A stretch of 64,000 nt of DNA from Candidatus Latescibacterota bacterium (GCA_022819745.1 JAJEGS010000029.1:45196-109195), one strand, 5' to 3'. Numbered from the stretch's first letter, positions 49,016 to 58,573 are shown. A program made the numbers and translations. The notes: generated by a model from the letters alone, not told the origin.

Positions 49016-50506
49016 GTGGGCGATGGAATCGAGGCCCTCGGGCTGTGGCAGGACATAGCGGACGGGTTGGATGGTGCCGTCGCTGCGGCGCACCTGTTCG
49101 ACTCGCTTGCACTTGATGACCGAGTGCTCGATGAATAGGTCGTCGTCGATTTGGCAGCCGTAGAGGTAGCTGGTGCCCTTGATGGTCACGCGCTCGCCCA
49201 CGCGCATGGGGTGTTTGTCGCTGCCGGTCAGGAGCACGCCCGACTCGATGCGGCTGTGCGCACCAATTCGCAGGTTCCCCTTGATGATGTTGCGGCTGAG
49301 CACTTCGACCTCGTCGTCGAGCGCGAGGGTTTGATCTGGGTACGTGCTCATTTCGACGCCAACGCCGATTTGTACTCCCTCACCGAGCACTATGTGGCCG
49401 CTCAGATGGCTGCGGTCGCCGATGGTGACTCGACGATTGAGCTGGACCTCGGGGCCGATGTAGGTGCCCTTGCCGATGACGATGTCCAAGGGCCCGTACT
49501 CCGCGTCCATGTTGAGTATCTGCTTGATGACCTCGTCGGCGATGAAGAAGTCCTCCTCGTCGGCGATGGTGATGGTGTCCTTGAGTTTGTCGTAGGCCCA
49601 GCGGCGAGCTATGGCCTCCATCTGACGCCAGACGCTTTTGACGTTGAAGGCGAGGAGTTCCTCTTCGCTGTCGGCCGTGGCGGCTCGCACCACGAGTTGG
49701 TGCTGATTGAAAATTTGTACTAGGTCGGTCAGCAGCAATTCGCCTTGGGCATTGTCGGTGTCGAGATGCTGGATGTACGTGCGCAGCGCATGTTCTCTGA
49801 AGGCGACGACGCCGGTGTTGATCTCGCGTGTTTCCAACAGCTCTTGGCGCGTGAAGGCGTAGGTGCGGCCATTGTACGCGGCCTCGTAGGGCGTTGCCGC
49901 GTCGAGGCTGAGGATGTCTTTGTGTTCTCTGATTTCAATGACTTTGTCGCGGTCGGCAGCCGCTGGCTGCCCCGAGGCGTCGGTGGCGGGCACGCGCACG
50001 ATGCGGCCATAGGAGTTGGTCTCGACCGGGCCGCTGTACAGGCCGGTGAGTACCATCATGTCGCAATCGGCGTTTTCAAAGCTGGCGCGGAATTGGGCTA
50101 CTACCTGCCCGGTCAGCAGCCCCATATCCCCTAAAAAGATGTACACGTCGCGGTCGGTCGCCGCTGTGGGAAAGGCTTGGAGGCCGACGCGCACGGCGTC
50201 GCCGGTTCCGGCTGGCTGGCCGAGGACCGGGTTTTCTTGGTACGCGAAAAGACGCCCCGGTTGGGGGCCGGCCGCGCGGGCGACTTCCGCGCCCTTGATG
50301 CCCACGACGATGACCTGATTGGGGCTGTCGAGGCCCTCTTGCACGGCGCGGGCCACGCGCACGGCCGTCGGCTGCCCCCAAATTTCGTGCAGCATCTTGG
50401 AGGTCTCCGAGCGGATGCGCATGCCGTGGCCAGCCGCCAAAACAATGCCGATGCGGTGGATGTCGTCTAAAATTGGCGAATTGATTTCTGCGAGTAGGTC
50501 GTGCAT
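49010..50506 (-). CDS. GlmU-like bifunctional nucleotidyltransferase/left-handed beta-helix protein
   Basis: A 498-residue protein. The N-terminal nucleotidyltransferase domain has VLAAGHGMRIRSETSKMLHEIWGQP (with the glycine-rich loop and the Lys) and IFLGDMGLL. The C-terminal third has hexapeptide repeats (IVIGKGTYIGPEVQLNRRVTI, GDRSHLSGHIVLGEGVQIGVG) of a left-handed beta-helix. This is the architecture of GlmU (UDP-GlcNAc synthesis), but the sequence is divergent and the acetyltransferase site is not clear, so another sugar-1-phosphate uridylyl/thymidylyltransferase is possible. The ATG is at 50506. Confidence 0.8.
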   Translation of the reverse strand: MHDLLAEINSPILDDIHRIGIVLAAGHGMRIRSETSKMLHEIWGQPTAVRVARAVQEGLDSPNQVIVVGIKGAEVARAAGPQPGRLFAYQENPVLGQPAGTGDAVRVGLQAFPTAATDRDVYIFLGDMGLLTGQVVAQFRASFENADCDMMVLTGLYSGPVETNSYGRIVRVPATDASGQPAAADRDKVIEIREHKDILSLDAATPYEAAYNGRTYAFTRQELLETREINTGVVAFREHALRTYIQHLDTDNAQGELLLTDLVQIFNQHQLVVRAATADSEEELLAFNVKSVWRQMEAIARRWAYDKLKDTITIADEEDFFIADEVIKQILNMDAEYGPLDIVIGKGTYIGPEVQLNRRVTIGDRSHLSGHIVLGEGVQIGVGVEMSTYPDQTLALDDEVEVLSRNIIKGNLRIGAHSRIESGVLLTGSDKHPMRVGERVTIKGTSYLYGCQIDDDLFIEHSVIKCKRVEQVRRSDGTIQPVRYVLPQPEGLDSIAHL

Positions 50507-50613
50507 TGAATTTCTTTCTCTAGTTGTAGGGGCCGGTCACCCTTACAGAACGCAATGGTCGGGTGGCGGGTTCCTGTTCATGTAGGGAAGATTCCGCCGC
50601 CTGAATGCGCCTT

Positions 50614-50643
50614 GTAGGGGGCGGTTTGCAAACCGCCCCCTAC
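50614..50643. repeat. Perfect 30-base palindrome overlapping the ppk stop
   Basis: GTAGGGGGCGGTTTG is followed directly by its reverse complement, giving a loopless palindrome across 50614-50643 that includes the ppk stop codon. It could act as a terminator for ppk or be a member of a dispersed palindromic repeat family. Confidence 0.8.
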
Positions 50644-52745
50644 CGGTTCGACGTAGATGCGTCTAAGACGTCGATATCCTCGCCGAGGGCCGTGCGCATG
50701 AGTAGCTCCTGCATACTGTGGCCGGGAGAATCGCACTCGGGTTGGCGGCGGATGTACGTGCCGTCTGAGCGCATCTGCCGAGATTTGGCGCGGTCGGCGA
50801 GTGCAAAGGCGAGCAGCTCGCGATAGACGCGCTGCTTCAGGTCCGGCTCCAAGATGGGGAAGACGACCTCGACCCGAGCGCGCAGGTTGCGATTCATCCA
50901 GTCTGCGCTGCCGAGCCAGATTTCCTCGTCGCCGCCGTTGGCAAAGTAAAAGACCCGGCTGTGCTCTAAGAAGCGGCCAATGATGCTGTACACGCGGATG
51001 TTTTCGCTGATGCCGTCGAGCCCGGCGCGCAAGCAGCAAATGCCGCGCACGATCAGATCGATTTCGACGCCGGCCTGCGAGGCTGCGTACAGGGCCCTGA
51101 TGATCGCCGGATCCATGAGGCCGTTCATCTTGGCGATAATGGCGGCCGGCCGACCAGCGTGGGCGTGTTCGCTTTCGCGCTCGATACGGTCGAGCATGCC
51201 CTGCATCAGCCCGGAGGGGGCGACTAGCAGTTTTTCAAATTGACTGATGCGGCTGTGGGCGGTGAGCATGTTGAAAACCTCGGCCACCTCCGTGGTGATC
51301 GTTGGCTCGGCGGTAATCAGCCCCAGATCCGTGTAGAGCCGCGCAGTGGTGTGATTGTAATTGCCGGTGCCCAAGTGGGCGTAGCGGCGCAGGCGATCTT
51401 GATCGCGGCGCACCAGCATGGAGAGCTTGCAATGGGTCTTCAGGCCCATGATGCCATAGATCACGTGGATACCGCTGTCTTCGAGGCGCTTGGCCCACTC
51501 GATGTTGGCCGCTTCGTCGCCGCGGGCCTTTAGCTCGACGAGTACGGTCACTTCCTTGCGGCGCTCGGCCGCGTCGATGAGCGCCTGCCCCACCTCTGAA
51601 TCGTCGCCCGTGCGGTAGATGGTCTGTTTGATGGCTAGCACTTTGGGGTCATTGGCCGCCATGCGGATGAAGTCGATCACCGTAGAAAACGACTCGTAGG
51701 GGTGATGCAGGAGAATATCGCCGGCGCGGATGGAGTCGAAGAAGGCGTCGGGGTCTTCGGGGAAATCGCGCTCGACAGGTGTGAAGGGGGAGTCCTTGAG
51801 TGCGGGGCGCGAGACTAGGCCATAAAGGGTCATAACCCGATGAAGGTTGACTGGCCCATTGACCCGAAAGACTAGGCTGTCGTCGAGATTGAACTGCTGT
51901 TGCAAAAGCGATACTAGCTGGTCGGGTGCGCCCGGAGCGATCTCTAGCCGCACGGCGTCGGCTTGGCGCTGCTTGGTGACCTGCTCTTCGATTTCTTCCA
52001 GCAAATTGTCGGCGTCTTCTTCGTTGACGTATAGCTCGCTATTGCGAGTGATGCGGAATGGAGCCGAGCCGAGGACTTCGTAGCCGAAGAACAGATCGTT
52101 GACTTGCAAGTCCATGATCCCGGCCAAGGTCACAAAATGGAGGCCATCGCCTTGGTCGGGCAGGCGCAAGATGCGGGGTAGTACTCGTGGCACGGTCGCC
52201 ACGCCCATCATCTTTTGTCCCTGTTCTTCGAGCAAGGCACCGATGCACAGGGCCTTGTTGATCACGTGGGGGAAGGGGTGCGCTGGATCGACGACAATGG
52301 GCGTGAGGATCGGTTCGAGTTCTTCCTCCCAGTACTGGTGCACGAAGTCGAGGTGCCCGTCTTTGAGCTGGCGCGCCTCCCAGAAGTAGATGCCCTCGGC
52401 CGCTAGGGCTGGGACGAGGTCCTCGTTCCAGCAGCGGTACTGTTCGGCGACTTGCTCGTGGGCTTGTTGGGTGATGCGCTCGAGTTGTTCGGCGGGGGTC
52501 AGGCCGTCGGGGCGACTGGGATTGGCCCCCGATTCGTGTAATTGCAGCAGACCGGCTACCCGGATTTCGTAGAACTCGTCGAGATTGCTGGCGACAATGG
52601 CCATGAACTTGACGCGCTCTAGCAGAGGATTGCGCTCGTCTTGGGCTTCTTCGAGCACGCGGGCGTTGAAGTCGAGCCACGAGAGTTCGCGGTTGATGTA
52701 GAGCTCGGGGCGCTCGAACGTGGGTGGGCGGGCGGTTTCGCTCAT
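50640..52745 (-). CDS. ppk: Polyphosphate kinase 1
   Basis: PPK1, 701 residues, reversibly makes polyphosphate from ATP at the membrane-associated cytoplasm. The start YINRELSWLDFNARVLEEAQD is diagnostic, followed by the helical H domain, then the two phospholipase-D-like C domains, with LGTGNYNHTTARLYTDLGL (phospho-His region), KTHCKLSMLVRR and VFYFANGGDEEIWLGSADWM. The length is normal. The ATG at 52745 lies at the edge of an inverted repeat, and the stop is in a palindrome. Confidence 0.95.
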   Translation of the reverse strand: MSETARPPTFERPELYINRELSWLDFNARVLEEAQDERNPLLERVKFMAIVASNLDEFYEIRVAGLLQLHESGANPSRPDGLTPAEQLERITQQAHEQVAEQYRCWNEDLVPALAAEGIYFWEARQLKDGHLDFVHQYWEEELEPILTPIVVDPAHPFPHVINKALCIGALLEEQGQKMMGVATVPRVLPRILRLPDQGDGLHFVTLAGIMDLQVNDLFFGYEVLGSAPFRITRNSELYVNEEDADNLLEEIEEQVTKQRQADAVRLEIAPGAPDQLVSLLQQQFNLDDSLVFRVNGPVNLHRVMTLYGLVSRPALKDSPFTPVERDFPEDPDAFFDSIRAGDILLHHPYESFSTVIDFIRMAANDPKVLAIKQTIYRTGDDSEVGQALIDAAERRKEVTVLVELKARGDEAANIEWAKRLEDSGIHVIYGIMGLKTHCKLSMLVRRDQDRLRRYAHLGTGNYNHTTARLYTDLGLITAEPTITTEVAEVFNMLTAHSRISQFEKLLVAPSGLMQGMLDRIERESEHAHAGRPAAIIAKMNGLMDPAIIRALYAASQAGVEIDLIVRGICCLRAGLDGISENIRVYSIIGRFLEHSRVFYFANGGDEEIWLGSADWMNRNLRARVEVVFPILEPDLKQRVYRELLAFALADRAKSRQMRSDGTYIRRQPECDSPGHSMQELLMRTALGEDIDVLDASTSNR

Positions 52746-52828
52746 ATAGCAATCCTACAAGGTGATCCGCAGATGGACGCAGAATAGGATGCACAACGAA
52801 TCGTTCAAATTATGCCGCATTGCTATAT
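52744..52828. repeat. 10-base inverted repeat bracketing the ppk upstream spacer
   Basis: ATATAGCAAT (52744-52753) and ATTGCTATAT (52819-52828) are exact inverted copies 65 bases apart. They cover the ppk start codon on one side and the stop of the isomerase gene on the other, like the ends of a small mobile element. Confidence 0.5.
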
Positions 52829-53631
52829 CAGTCGAGTTGGGCGATGGTTTCGCGCACGAATTGCACCGACTTGGTGAGTGCGTCTTTGGGTTCGCCTTCG
52901 ATGCTGCATTCGTAGGCTAGATAGCCGCTAAAGCCGATGTCTTTGAGGGCTTGTAAGCCAGCGCGCCAATCGATGTCGCCGGTGCCCGGCTGCATGCGCG
53001 TGTTGTCGGCCATGTGGACGTGGGCTACGTGTTTGCCTGCTTGGCGGAAGGCGGCGGGAGTGTCGGTTTCTTCGATGTGCATGTGGAAGAAGTCGCTGAG
53101 CAGGGCCACGCCTCGGGGACTGCCGGCGCGCTCGATGATTTCGACGCCGTCGGCTTGGCGGCGCAAGAGGTGTTGCTCGTAGCGGTTGAGGGGTTCGAGC
53201 AGGAGTAGGGTGCCTTGGTTAGCGGCATGGGCGGCGAGGTCTTTGACCAATTCGACGAGCAGGGCCTTTTCTAGGGAAATGGCGTCTTGCAGCGGCGACA
53301 GGTCGGGAATGCGCGGCGGCCCAAAGATGGGGGGGACGATCTGGCCGACGGCTTGGAAGTGCCCGCAGGCTTCTAATTGGCGGCGGGTCTCGGCGAGACT
53401 GTTGGCGCGCTTGCTTGGGTCTGGGTCGAGCCAGTCAAAGGTCTCTTGGCCGCAGATGGAAGCGATCTTGATGGAGCGGCCGGCGAGGGCCTGTTCGTAC
53501 TGTTCGACGTGGTCGTACAGGCGCGAGCGGCCGCCGACTTCTAGGCCTTCGATGTTCAGCGATTCGGCGAAATCGAGCTTTTCCGCGAGGCTTTCTCCGG
53601 GCAGTAGCCCTTCCTGTAAGGCAATTTTCAT
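52828..53631 (-). CDS. Sugar phosphate isomerase/epimerase (TIM barrel)
   Basis: A 267-residue AP endonuclease family 2 type TIM barrel, usually annotated as sugar phosphate isomerase/epimerase. Conserved pieces are ESLNIEGLEVGGR near the N terminus, ASICGQETFDW, the metal-ligand Glu in LLLLEPLNRYE, the DFFHMHIEETD segment (His, Glu), and HVHMADNTRM with the last ligand Glu in YLAYECSIEGEPKDAL. The metal set is Glu-Asp-His-Glu. It follows the dehydrogenase gene after 27 bases and probably belongs to the same sugar-catabolic operon. Substrate unknown. Confidence 0.85.
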   Translation of the reverse strand: MKIALQEGLLPGESLAEKLDFAESLNIEGLEVGGRSRLYDHVEQYEQALAGRSIKIASICGQETFDWLDPDPSKRANSLAETRRQLEACGHFQAVGQIVPPIFGPPRIPDLSPLQDAISLEKALLVELVKDLAAHAANQGTLLLLEPLNRYEQHLLRRQADGVEIIERAGSPRGVALLSDFFHMHIEETDTPAAFRQAGKHVAHVHMADNTRMQPGTGDIDWRAGLQALKDIGFSGYLAYECSIEGEPKDALTKSVQFVRETIAQLD

Positions 53632-53658
53632 GGCGTCCTTTCTTCTGGCTGTCCAGCG

Positions 53659-54681
53659 TTAAAACTGGACGCCGAGCTTGATGTTTGCTTCGGGTTGGGT
53701 GGCGATCTTGGGGTACGCGTCGAGCAGGTCGTCGAAGGAGACGATGGGCTGCACGATGGGCAGGCAATCGACTTGGCCTTCAGCGAGCATGCGCCAGCAG
53801 ACGTCGTAGATGCGGGCGTTGTCCCAATTGGGGTGGTCGGGGTTTGGCTCGCTGTTGGCGCGCGAGAATATGATGTGCGGTCGGTTCATGTGGGCTTCGG
53901 CACCCAAGTCTATTCCCGTCGTCCACGCTCCGGGATACGCGCCGGCTACGATCGTGCCCCGGTAGGCGACTCCGCGCAGGGCTTGCTGCATGGCCGCGGG
54001 ATGGCCGCTGTAATCAATGATCACGTCCGCGCCGCGATTGGCCGTGGCTTTCTTGATCTCCAAGCCGGCGTCGCATTGGGTGGGGTCGAGGACGAGGTCG
54101 GCTCCGCAGGCGCGGGCTGCTTCGCGCCGGTTGGCCAGCGGGTCGAGGGCGATGATGGGATGGGCACCGGCCAAGCGGCAGAATTGCACAGCCATCAAGC
54201 TGATGGCTCCGAGACCCGAGATGGCTACGGCGTCGCCGATGCGGACGTGTCCGTCGCGGACTGCGCCGAGGGCAAAATCCGCCGGGTCGAGGCAGACCGC
54301 GGCTTGCCACGGTACGTTTGCGGGCAAGCGGCGCGCGGTTTCGGGCCAGACGTGTTCTTCGCGGAACGGCCCGTAGGCGAAGACGCGGTCGCCTTCTTTG
54401 AGCTGGGTGACGCCTGGACCTAGTTCGACGACTTCGCCGACGCCCATGTTGCCCAGCGGCACGGGGTATTGGACGCCCTCGCCTTGATGGTCGAAGATGC
54501 GAAGCTCGGAATCGAAGCGGCCGCGCGGGCTGGCGTATCCTTTGAACTGGGACATTTCAGTGCCGTGCTTGGCGGCTGCGTACAGGCTTTTGACGCGGAC
54601 TTGGCCTGCTGCCAGCGGTGGCGATTCGCATTCTTGAAAGGCCACTTGCTCGGCGGCCGGGGCGATGAGTGCTCGGGGCAT
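53659..54681 (-). CDS. Zinc-type alcohol dehydrogenase family protein
   Basis: A 340-residue medium-chain dehydrogenase/reductase. The nucleotide-binding domain has VAISGLGAISLMAVQF (GxGxxG variant) and the catalytic domain the GNMGVGEVVELGPGV and GDRVFAYG pieces. It belongs to the threonine/sorbitol-dehydrogenase-like type, though the first zinc ligand Cys is replaced around AAAKHGTE, so the catalytic metal is uncertain. The ATG at 54681 begins the conserved N terminus; an upstream extension is unconserved. It precedes the isomerase gene and is divergent from the 2-hydroxyacid dehydrogenase. Confidence 0.85.
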   Translation of the reverse strand: MPRALIAPAAEQVAFQECESPPLAAGQVRVKSLYAAAKHGTEMSQFKGYASPRGRFDSELRIFDHQGEGVQYPVPLGNMGVGEVVELGPGVTQLKEGDRVFAYGPFREEHVWPETARRLPANVPWQAAVCLDPADFALGAVRDGHVRIGDAVAISGLGAISLMAVQFCRLAGAHPIIALDPLANRREAARACGADLVLDPTQCDAGLEIKKATANRGADVIIDYSGHPAAMQQALRGVAYRGTIVAGAYPGAWTTGIDLGAEAHMNRPHIIFSRANSEPNPDHPNWDNARIYDVCWRMLAEGQVDCLPIVQPIVSFDDLLDAYPKIATQPEANIKLGVQF

Positions 54682-54760
54682 GGGGCTGCTCGCTTGACGT
54701 TGGACGCGTTTTTTGGGTTTATAGCGGGCCAAAATATACACTTCTCAGCGAGGATATGCC

Positions 54761-55723
54761 ATGTCAGAACGCGTACAGATCGTAGTGCCCGGCGACAATC
54801 CAATTCAGATCGCCGGTTCGCCGCATTTGCAGCGGCTCGCGCCCTATGGGGATGTCACGCTCTTTGAGGATACGCCGCAAAGAGCGGATGAGAAAATCGC
54901 GCGGGCCGAGGGCGCGCAAATCATTATCAACACGCGCGGAGTAGTAACGTGGCGTGAGGAAATGCGCCGCTTGCCAGAGCTCAAGATGATTGCCACCTGC
55001 TCCATCGGCACGGACATGATCGACTTGGCGATTGCCAAGGAACTCGGGATCGTGGTGTCGAACCAGCCCGGCCGCACCGCGCCCGTGGTGGCCGAGCACA
55101 TGTTCGGACTGATGTTCGCCCTGTCCAAGCGCGCCTATTTCCAGACCGCCGAGTTGAAGGCTGGCCGCTGGACGCGCGAGATGAATACCATGCTGCAAGG
55201 GAAGGTGTTAGGCGTGGTGGGCACGGGGCCGATTGGCGCGGAGATGGCGCGGTTGGGGCGGGCCATCGGCATGGAGGTCATTGCGTGGACTTTCAATCCG
55301 TCGCCGGAGCGCGCGGCTGAATACGGGGTGCGCTTTGTCGAACTCGACGAGCTTTTGCAGACCGCGGATGTGGTCAGTCTGCACGTGAAGTTGACTGAGG
55401 ATACTCGGCACTTGCTCGGGGCGCGCGAGTTTGGGCTTATGAAGGAGGGAGCGATAGTGTTGAACGGGGCGCGCGGCGACGTGCTGGACATCAACGCTTT
55501 GCGCGATGCTCTGTTGTCTGGGCATGTGGGTGGAGCCGGGCTAGATGTGTTTCCCGAGGAGCCGCTGCCGAGCGACGATCCCATCCTCGATTGCGATCAG
55601 GTGGTGTTGACACCTCATGCAGCGGATCAGACGCCCGAGGGGGTGGATTTGTTGAACGAGGGTGCGGTGGATAATGTGATTGCGTTTTTGGAGGGACGGC
55701 CGCGGAATAATGTGGCGGTGTGA
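54761..55723 (+). CDS. D-2-hydroxyacid dehydrogenase
   Basis: A 320-residue NAD-dependent D-isomer 2-hydroxyacid dehydrogenase. The NAD motif is GVVGTGPIGAEMA. Catalytic residues are the Arg in LNGARGDVLD, the Glu in LDVFPEEPLP and the His in LTPHAADQT. The length is typical. GCGAGGA lies before the ATG. The substrate could be a sugar-derived hydroxyacid, given the isomerase and alcohol dehydrogenase genes next door. Confidence 0.92.
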   Translation: MSERVQIVVPGDNPIQIAGSPHLQRLAPYGDVTLFEDTPQRADEKIARAEGAQIIINTRGVVTWREEMRRLPELKMIATCSIGTDMIDLAIAKELGIVVSNQPGRTAPVVAEHMFGLMFALSKRAYFQTAELKAGRWTREMNTMLQGKVLGVVGTGPIGAEMARLGRAIGMEVIAWTFNPSPERAAEYGVRFVELDELLQTADVVSLHVKLTEDTRHLLGAREFGLMKEGAIVLNGARGDVLDINALRDALLSGHVGGAGLDVFPEEPLPSDDPILDCDQVVLTPHAADQTPEGVDLLNEGAVDNVIAFLEGRPRNNVAV

Positions 55724-55865
55724 CGTAGGGGCGGGGTAGGAAACAATAGGATAAGCTTATGAGTGAGGCGTTCTTTCATAGCCTCTACATGGTCGATTCG
55801 GAGTAGGAGTATAAAAGCATTTCGCCTTATCTACGACTGCCTTTGTGCCTGAAGGAGGTGCGCCC

Positions 55866-57416
55866 ATGAGCAAACGCAGACTGCCCATTGGCATTCAGAC
55901 CTTCCGCGAGGTCCGCGATGAGAACTGCTACTACGTCGATAAGACGGCTTACATACGCCGGCTGCTCGATGAGGGCAAACACTACTTCCTGTCGCGCCCG
56001 CGGCGCTTTGGCAAGAGCCTGTTCTTGGACACGCTCAAGGAGCTGTTCGAGGGCAACGAGCCGCTATTTGCGGGGCTGCATATCCACGACCATTGGGATT
56101 GGTCGGTGCGCCATCCGGTGCTGCGCCTCGACTTCAGTAGCGGCACCTACCAAGGGCCGGACGACTTGCAAAAGGAAGTGGCGGCGCAATTGAACGCTAT
56201 GGAAGAGGAAGTGGAGATCATCCCTCGCGATGACGAGACCGCTCCGGCCCGCTTCCGCCGCTTGATGAAGGTGCTGCACGAGCGCAGTGGTCAGCGCGTT
56301 GCGGTGCTGGTCAATGAGTACGACAAGCCGATTTTGGATGCACTGGATACGCCGGAGGTCGTCCGCACCCACCGGGACTTTCTGCTCGGCCTGTATTCGG
56401 TCATCAAGGGCAGCGACGCGCACATCTATTTCACGTTCCTCACTGGGGTGAGCAAGTTTTTCAAGGGCAGCCTGTTCTCAGGCCTCAACAACCTCACCGA
56501 CATCACCTTGGACCCGCGCTATTCGGCTATCTGCGGCTACACGGACGCGGACTTGGACAGGGTGTTCGCGCCGGAGTTGCCGGGCTTGGACCGGGACCAG
56601 ATTCGCGACTGGTACAACGGTTATAGTTGGCGGGGCGATGAGAAGGTGTACAACCCCTTCGACATCCTGCTGCTATTCGACAAGCGCAAGTTTGGTGCGT
56701 ACTGGTTCGAGACCGGTACGCCGACGTTCTTAGTCGAAACGCTGTGTCAGCGCCGCGTCAGTTCCCTCGAACTGGGAGAGATGCTCGGCAGCAGCGACCT
56801 GCTATTGACCTTCGATGTCGATGACATTGCTACCGAGGCGCTGCTGTTCCAGACCGGCTACCTGACGATAACGGACGAGGAGGACTTGGGCGGCCAGCAG
56901 TTCTATCAGTTGGGCTATCCCAACCGGGAGGTGCGCCAGAGCCTGAACCGCAGCCTGCTGCGCTACTTAGTGAAGGACCCATCGCGACAGATGGCCAACA
57001 GCGTCCGGCTCTCCCGGCTGCTGGAGGCCAACGACTTCGCCGGGCTGGAGACGCTGTTCCACGCGTTCTTCGCCAGCATTCCCTACGAGTGGTATAACAA
57101 CAACGACATCGCCCGGTACGAGGGCTACTACGCCAGTGTGTTCTACTCCTATTTCGCGGCGTTGGGGCTGGACATCACCGTGGAGGATAGCAGCAGCTAC
57201 GGCCGGCTGGACATGGCGGTTTTGTTCAACGGCAACGTCTATCTGTTCGAGTTCAAGGTGGTCGAGATGGCGTCTGCGGGTGCGGCGCTGGCGCAGTTGC
57301 AGGAACGACGCTACGCGGACAAGTATCGCACCTTGGGGCAGCCGATATACCTGATTGGCGTGGAGTTCAGCAAGGATGAGCGCAATGTCGCGGCGTTTGA
57401 CGAGGAACGCGCCTGA
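55866..57416 (+). CDS. AAA-ATPase-like/PDDEXK nuclease family protein
   Basis: A 516-residue protein with an AAA-ATPase-like domain (PF09820-type) and a C-terminal PD-(D/E)xK nuclease-like domain. The N terminus is LPIGIQTFREVRDENCYYVDKT, the P-loop-like region is RPRRFGKSLFLDTLKELF, Walker B is VAVLVNEYDKPI, and the nuclease core is RLDMAVLFNGNVYLFEFKV. Such genes occur in many copies in some phyla; their function is unknown, and selfish or defence roles have been suggested. GGAGG precedes the ATG. Codon use is as in its neighbours. Confidence 0.85.
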   Translation: MSKRRLPIGIQTFREVRDENCYYVDKTAYIRRLLDEGKHYFLSRPRRFGKSLFLDTLKELFEGNEPLFAGLHIHDHWDWSVRHPVLRLDFSSGTYQGPDDLQKEVAAQLNAMEEEVEIIPRDDETAPARFRRLMKVLHERSGQRVAVLVNEYDKPILDALDTPEVVRTHRDFLLGLYSVIKGSDAHIYFTFLTGVSKFFKGSLFSGLNNLTDITLDPRYSAICGYTDADLDRVFAPELPGLDRDQIRDWYNGYSWRGDEKVYNPFDILLLFDKRKFGAYWFETGTPTFLVETLCQRRVSSLELGEMLGSSDLLLTFDVDDIATEALLFQTGYLTITDEEDLGGQQFYQLGYPNREVRQSLNRSLLRYLVKDPSRQMANSVRLSRLLEANDFAGLETLFHAFFASIPYEWYNNNDIARYEGYYASVFYSYFAALGLDITVEDSSSYGRLDMAVLFNGNVYLFEFKVVEMASAGAALAQLQERRYADKYRTLGQPIYLIGVEFSKDERNVAAFDEERA

Positions 57417-57472
57417 GCAGGCGAGGCTGGTGGCGAGCGAAGATCCCACTCACCGCGATGCGAGAGTAGGCT

Positions 57473-58183
57473 GTGAACGACCAAAAACCTCTAAAAAAAG
57501 AGAAAGAGAAATTTGCCGTGGCAATGGGGCGCGAGCCATCCTTGGAAGTGGTGGACGATAAGGGGCGGACGGACCTGCACTATGCAGCGACATTGAGCCT
57601 GCCCGCCCTGACTACATCCCTGCTGAACAGCGGCATGGATGTCCACGCCAAAGACAAGGAAGAGATGAGGCCGCTGCATAGTGCGGCGATACGGAATGCG
57701 GTTGGGGTCGCAAGGGTTTTGCTAAACAGCGGAGCCGATATCAACGCCAAGGACAAGGACGGCCTGACGCCGCTGCATAGTGCGACGCTGCGGAATGCGG
57801 TTGAGATCGCGGAGTTTTTGCTCAACAATGGCGCGGATGTCAACGCTAAGAACTATTACGATGGCTTGACGCCGCTGCATATTGCGGTGATGCGGAACGC
57901 GGTGGAGGGTGTGGAGTTTTTACTCAATAATGGCGCGGATGTCAACGCCAAGAACTACCACAACGGCCTGACGCCGCTGCATATTGCGGTGATGCGGAAC
58001 GTTTTTCGCGTCGTCGAGCTTTTACTGCACAATGGCGCGGATGTCAACGCCAAGAATAGCGACGGCTGGACGCCGTTGTTTATCGCCACCCAGAAAAAAG
58101 ATATAGTCAGTGTGGTGCTCCGTTTCCTTGGGTTTGAGACGAGGATGGTGCGTTTGTTGCGCTGGCATGGGGGCGAGGAATAA
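57473..58183 (+). CDS. Ankyrin-repeat protein
   Basis: A 236-residue protein of about six ankyrin repeats (for example DGLTPLHIAVMRNAVEGVEF and LLNNGADVNAKN), ending in LLRWHGG, a truncated last repeat. No signal peptide is seen. The repeats from 57750 to 58070 are very similar at the nucleotide level with a spacing of about 100 bases. It starts with GTG (57473), 57 bases after the PDDEXK gene. Ankyrin proteins of this kind mediate protein contacts and are common in symbionts. Confidence 0.85.
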   Translation: MNDQKPLKKEKEKFAVAMGREPSLEVVDDKGRTDLHYAATLSLPALTTSLLNSGMDVHAKDKEEMRPLHSAAIRNAVGVARVLLNSGADINAKDKDGLTPLHSATLRNAVEIAEFLLNNGADVNAKNYYDGLTPLHIAVMRNAVEGVEFLLNNGADVNAKNYHNGLTPLHIAVMRNVFRVVELLLHNGADVNAKNSDGWTPLFIATQKKDIVSVVLRFLGFETRMVRLLRWHGGEE

Positions 58184-58271
58184 GCTGATTAGAATATGTT
58201 ATAAATGTCAGTGACTCAGACGTGAGAGTCAGGGGCACGACACTTTACCATTTTAATAGGAGAAAAAGAAG

Positions 58272-58541
58272 ATGGCAAAAGTCAAGCATACACTATCAAG
58301 CGCAAAGCGGTTGCTGATTGTTGTGGTTTTGGGGGTGGTCTCTTGGGGCCAAGCCCAAGCTAGCGACGGAAGTACGCCGCTACACGCTGCGGCGGCGGCG
58401 AATGCCTTTGAGAAGGCGCAGGATTTGCTGAACAATGGAGCCGATGTTAATGCGAGGAACAACGACCGAAAGACTCCGCTGTTCATTGCGAGAAACGAAA
58501 CAAAAATTATCCGTTTGTTGCTCGATCATGGCGGCAAATAG
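58272..58541 (+). CDS. Small secreted ankyrin-repeat protein
   Basis: An 89-residue protein. The N-terminal signal peptide is KRLLIVVVLGVVSWGQAQA, followed by about one and a half ankyrin repeats (STPLHAAAAANAFEKAQDLL, NNGADVNARNNDRKTPLF). AGGAG lies just before the ATG. It may be exported to the periplasm. It is probably a relative of the preceding gene that acquired a signal sequence. Confidence 0.75.
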   Translation: MAKVKHTLSSAKRLLIVVVLGVVSWGQAQASDGSTPLHAAAAANAFEKAQDLLNNGADVNARNNDRKTPLFIARNETKIIRLLLDHGGK

Positions 58542-58573
58542 TAAGCCGGTTTTTAGACGCGCGATAAGATAAA

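Noticed and set aside
57750..58070. Tandem-repeat locus or CRISPR
   Set aside because: The roughly 100-base period encodes ankyrin repeats.
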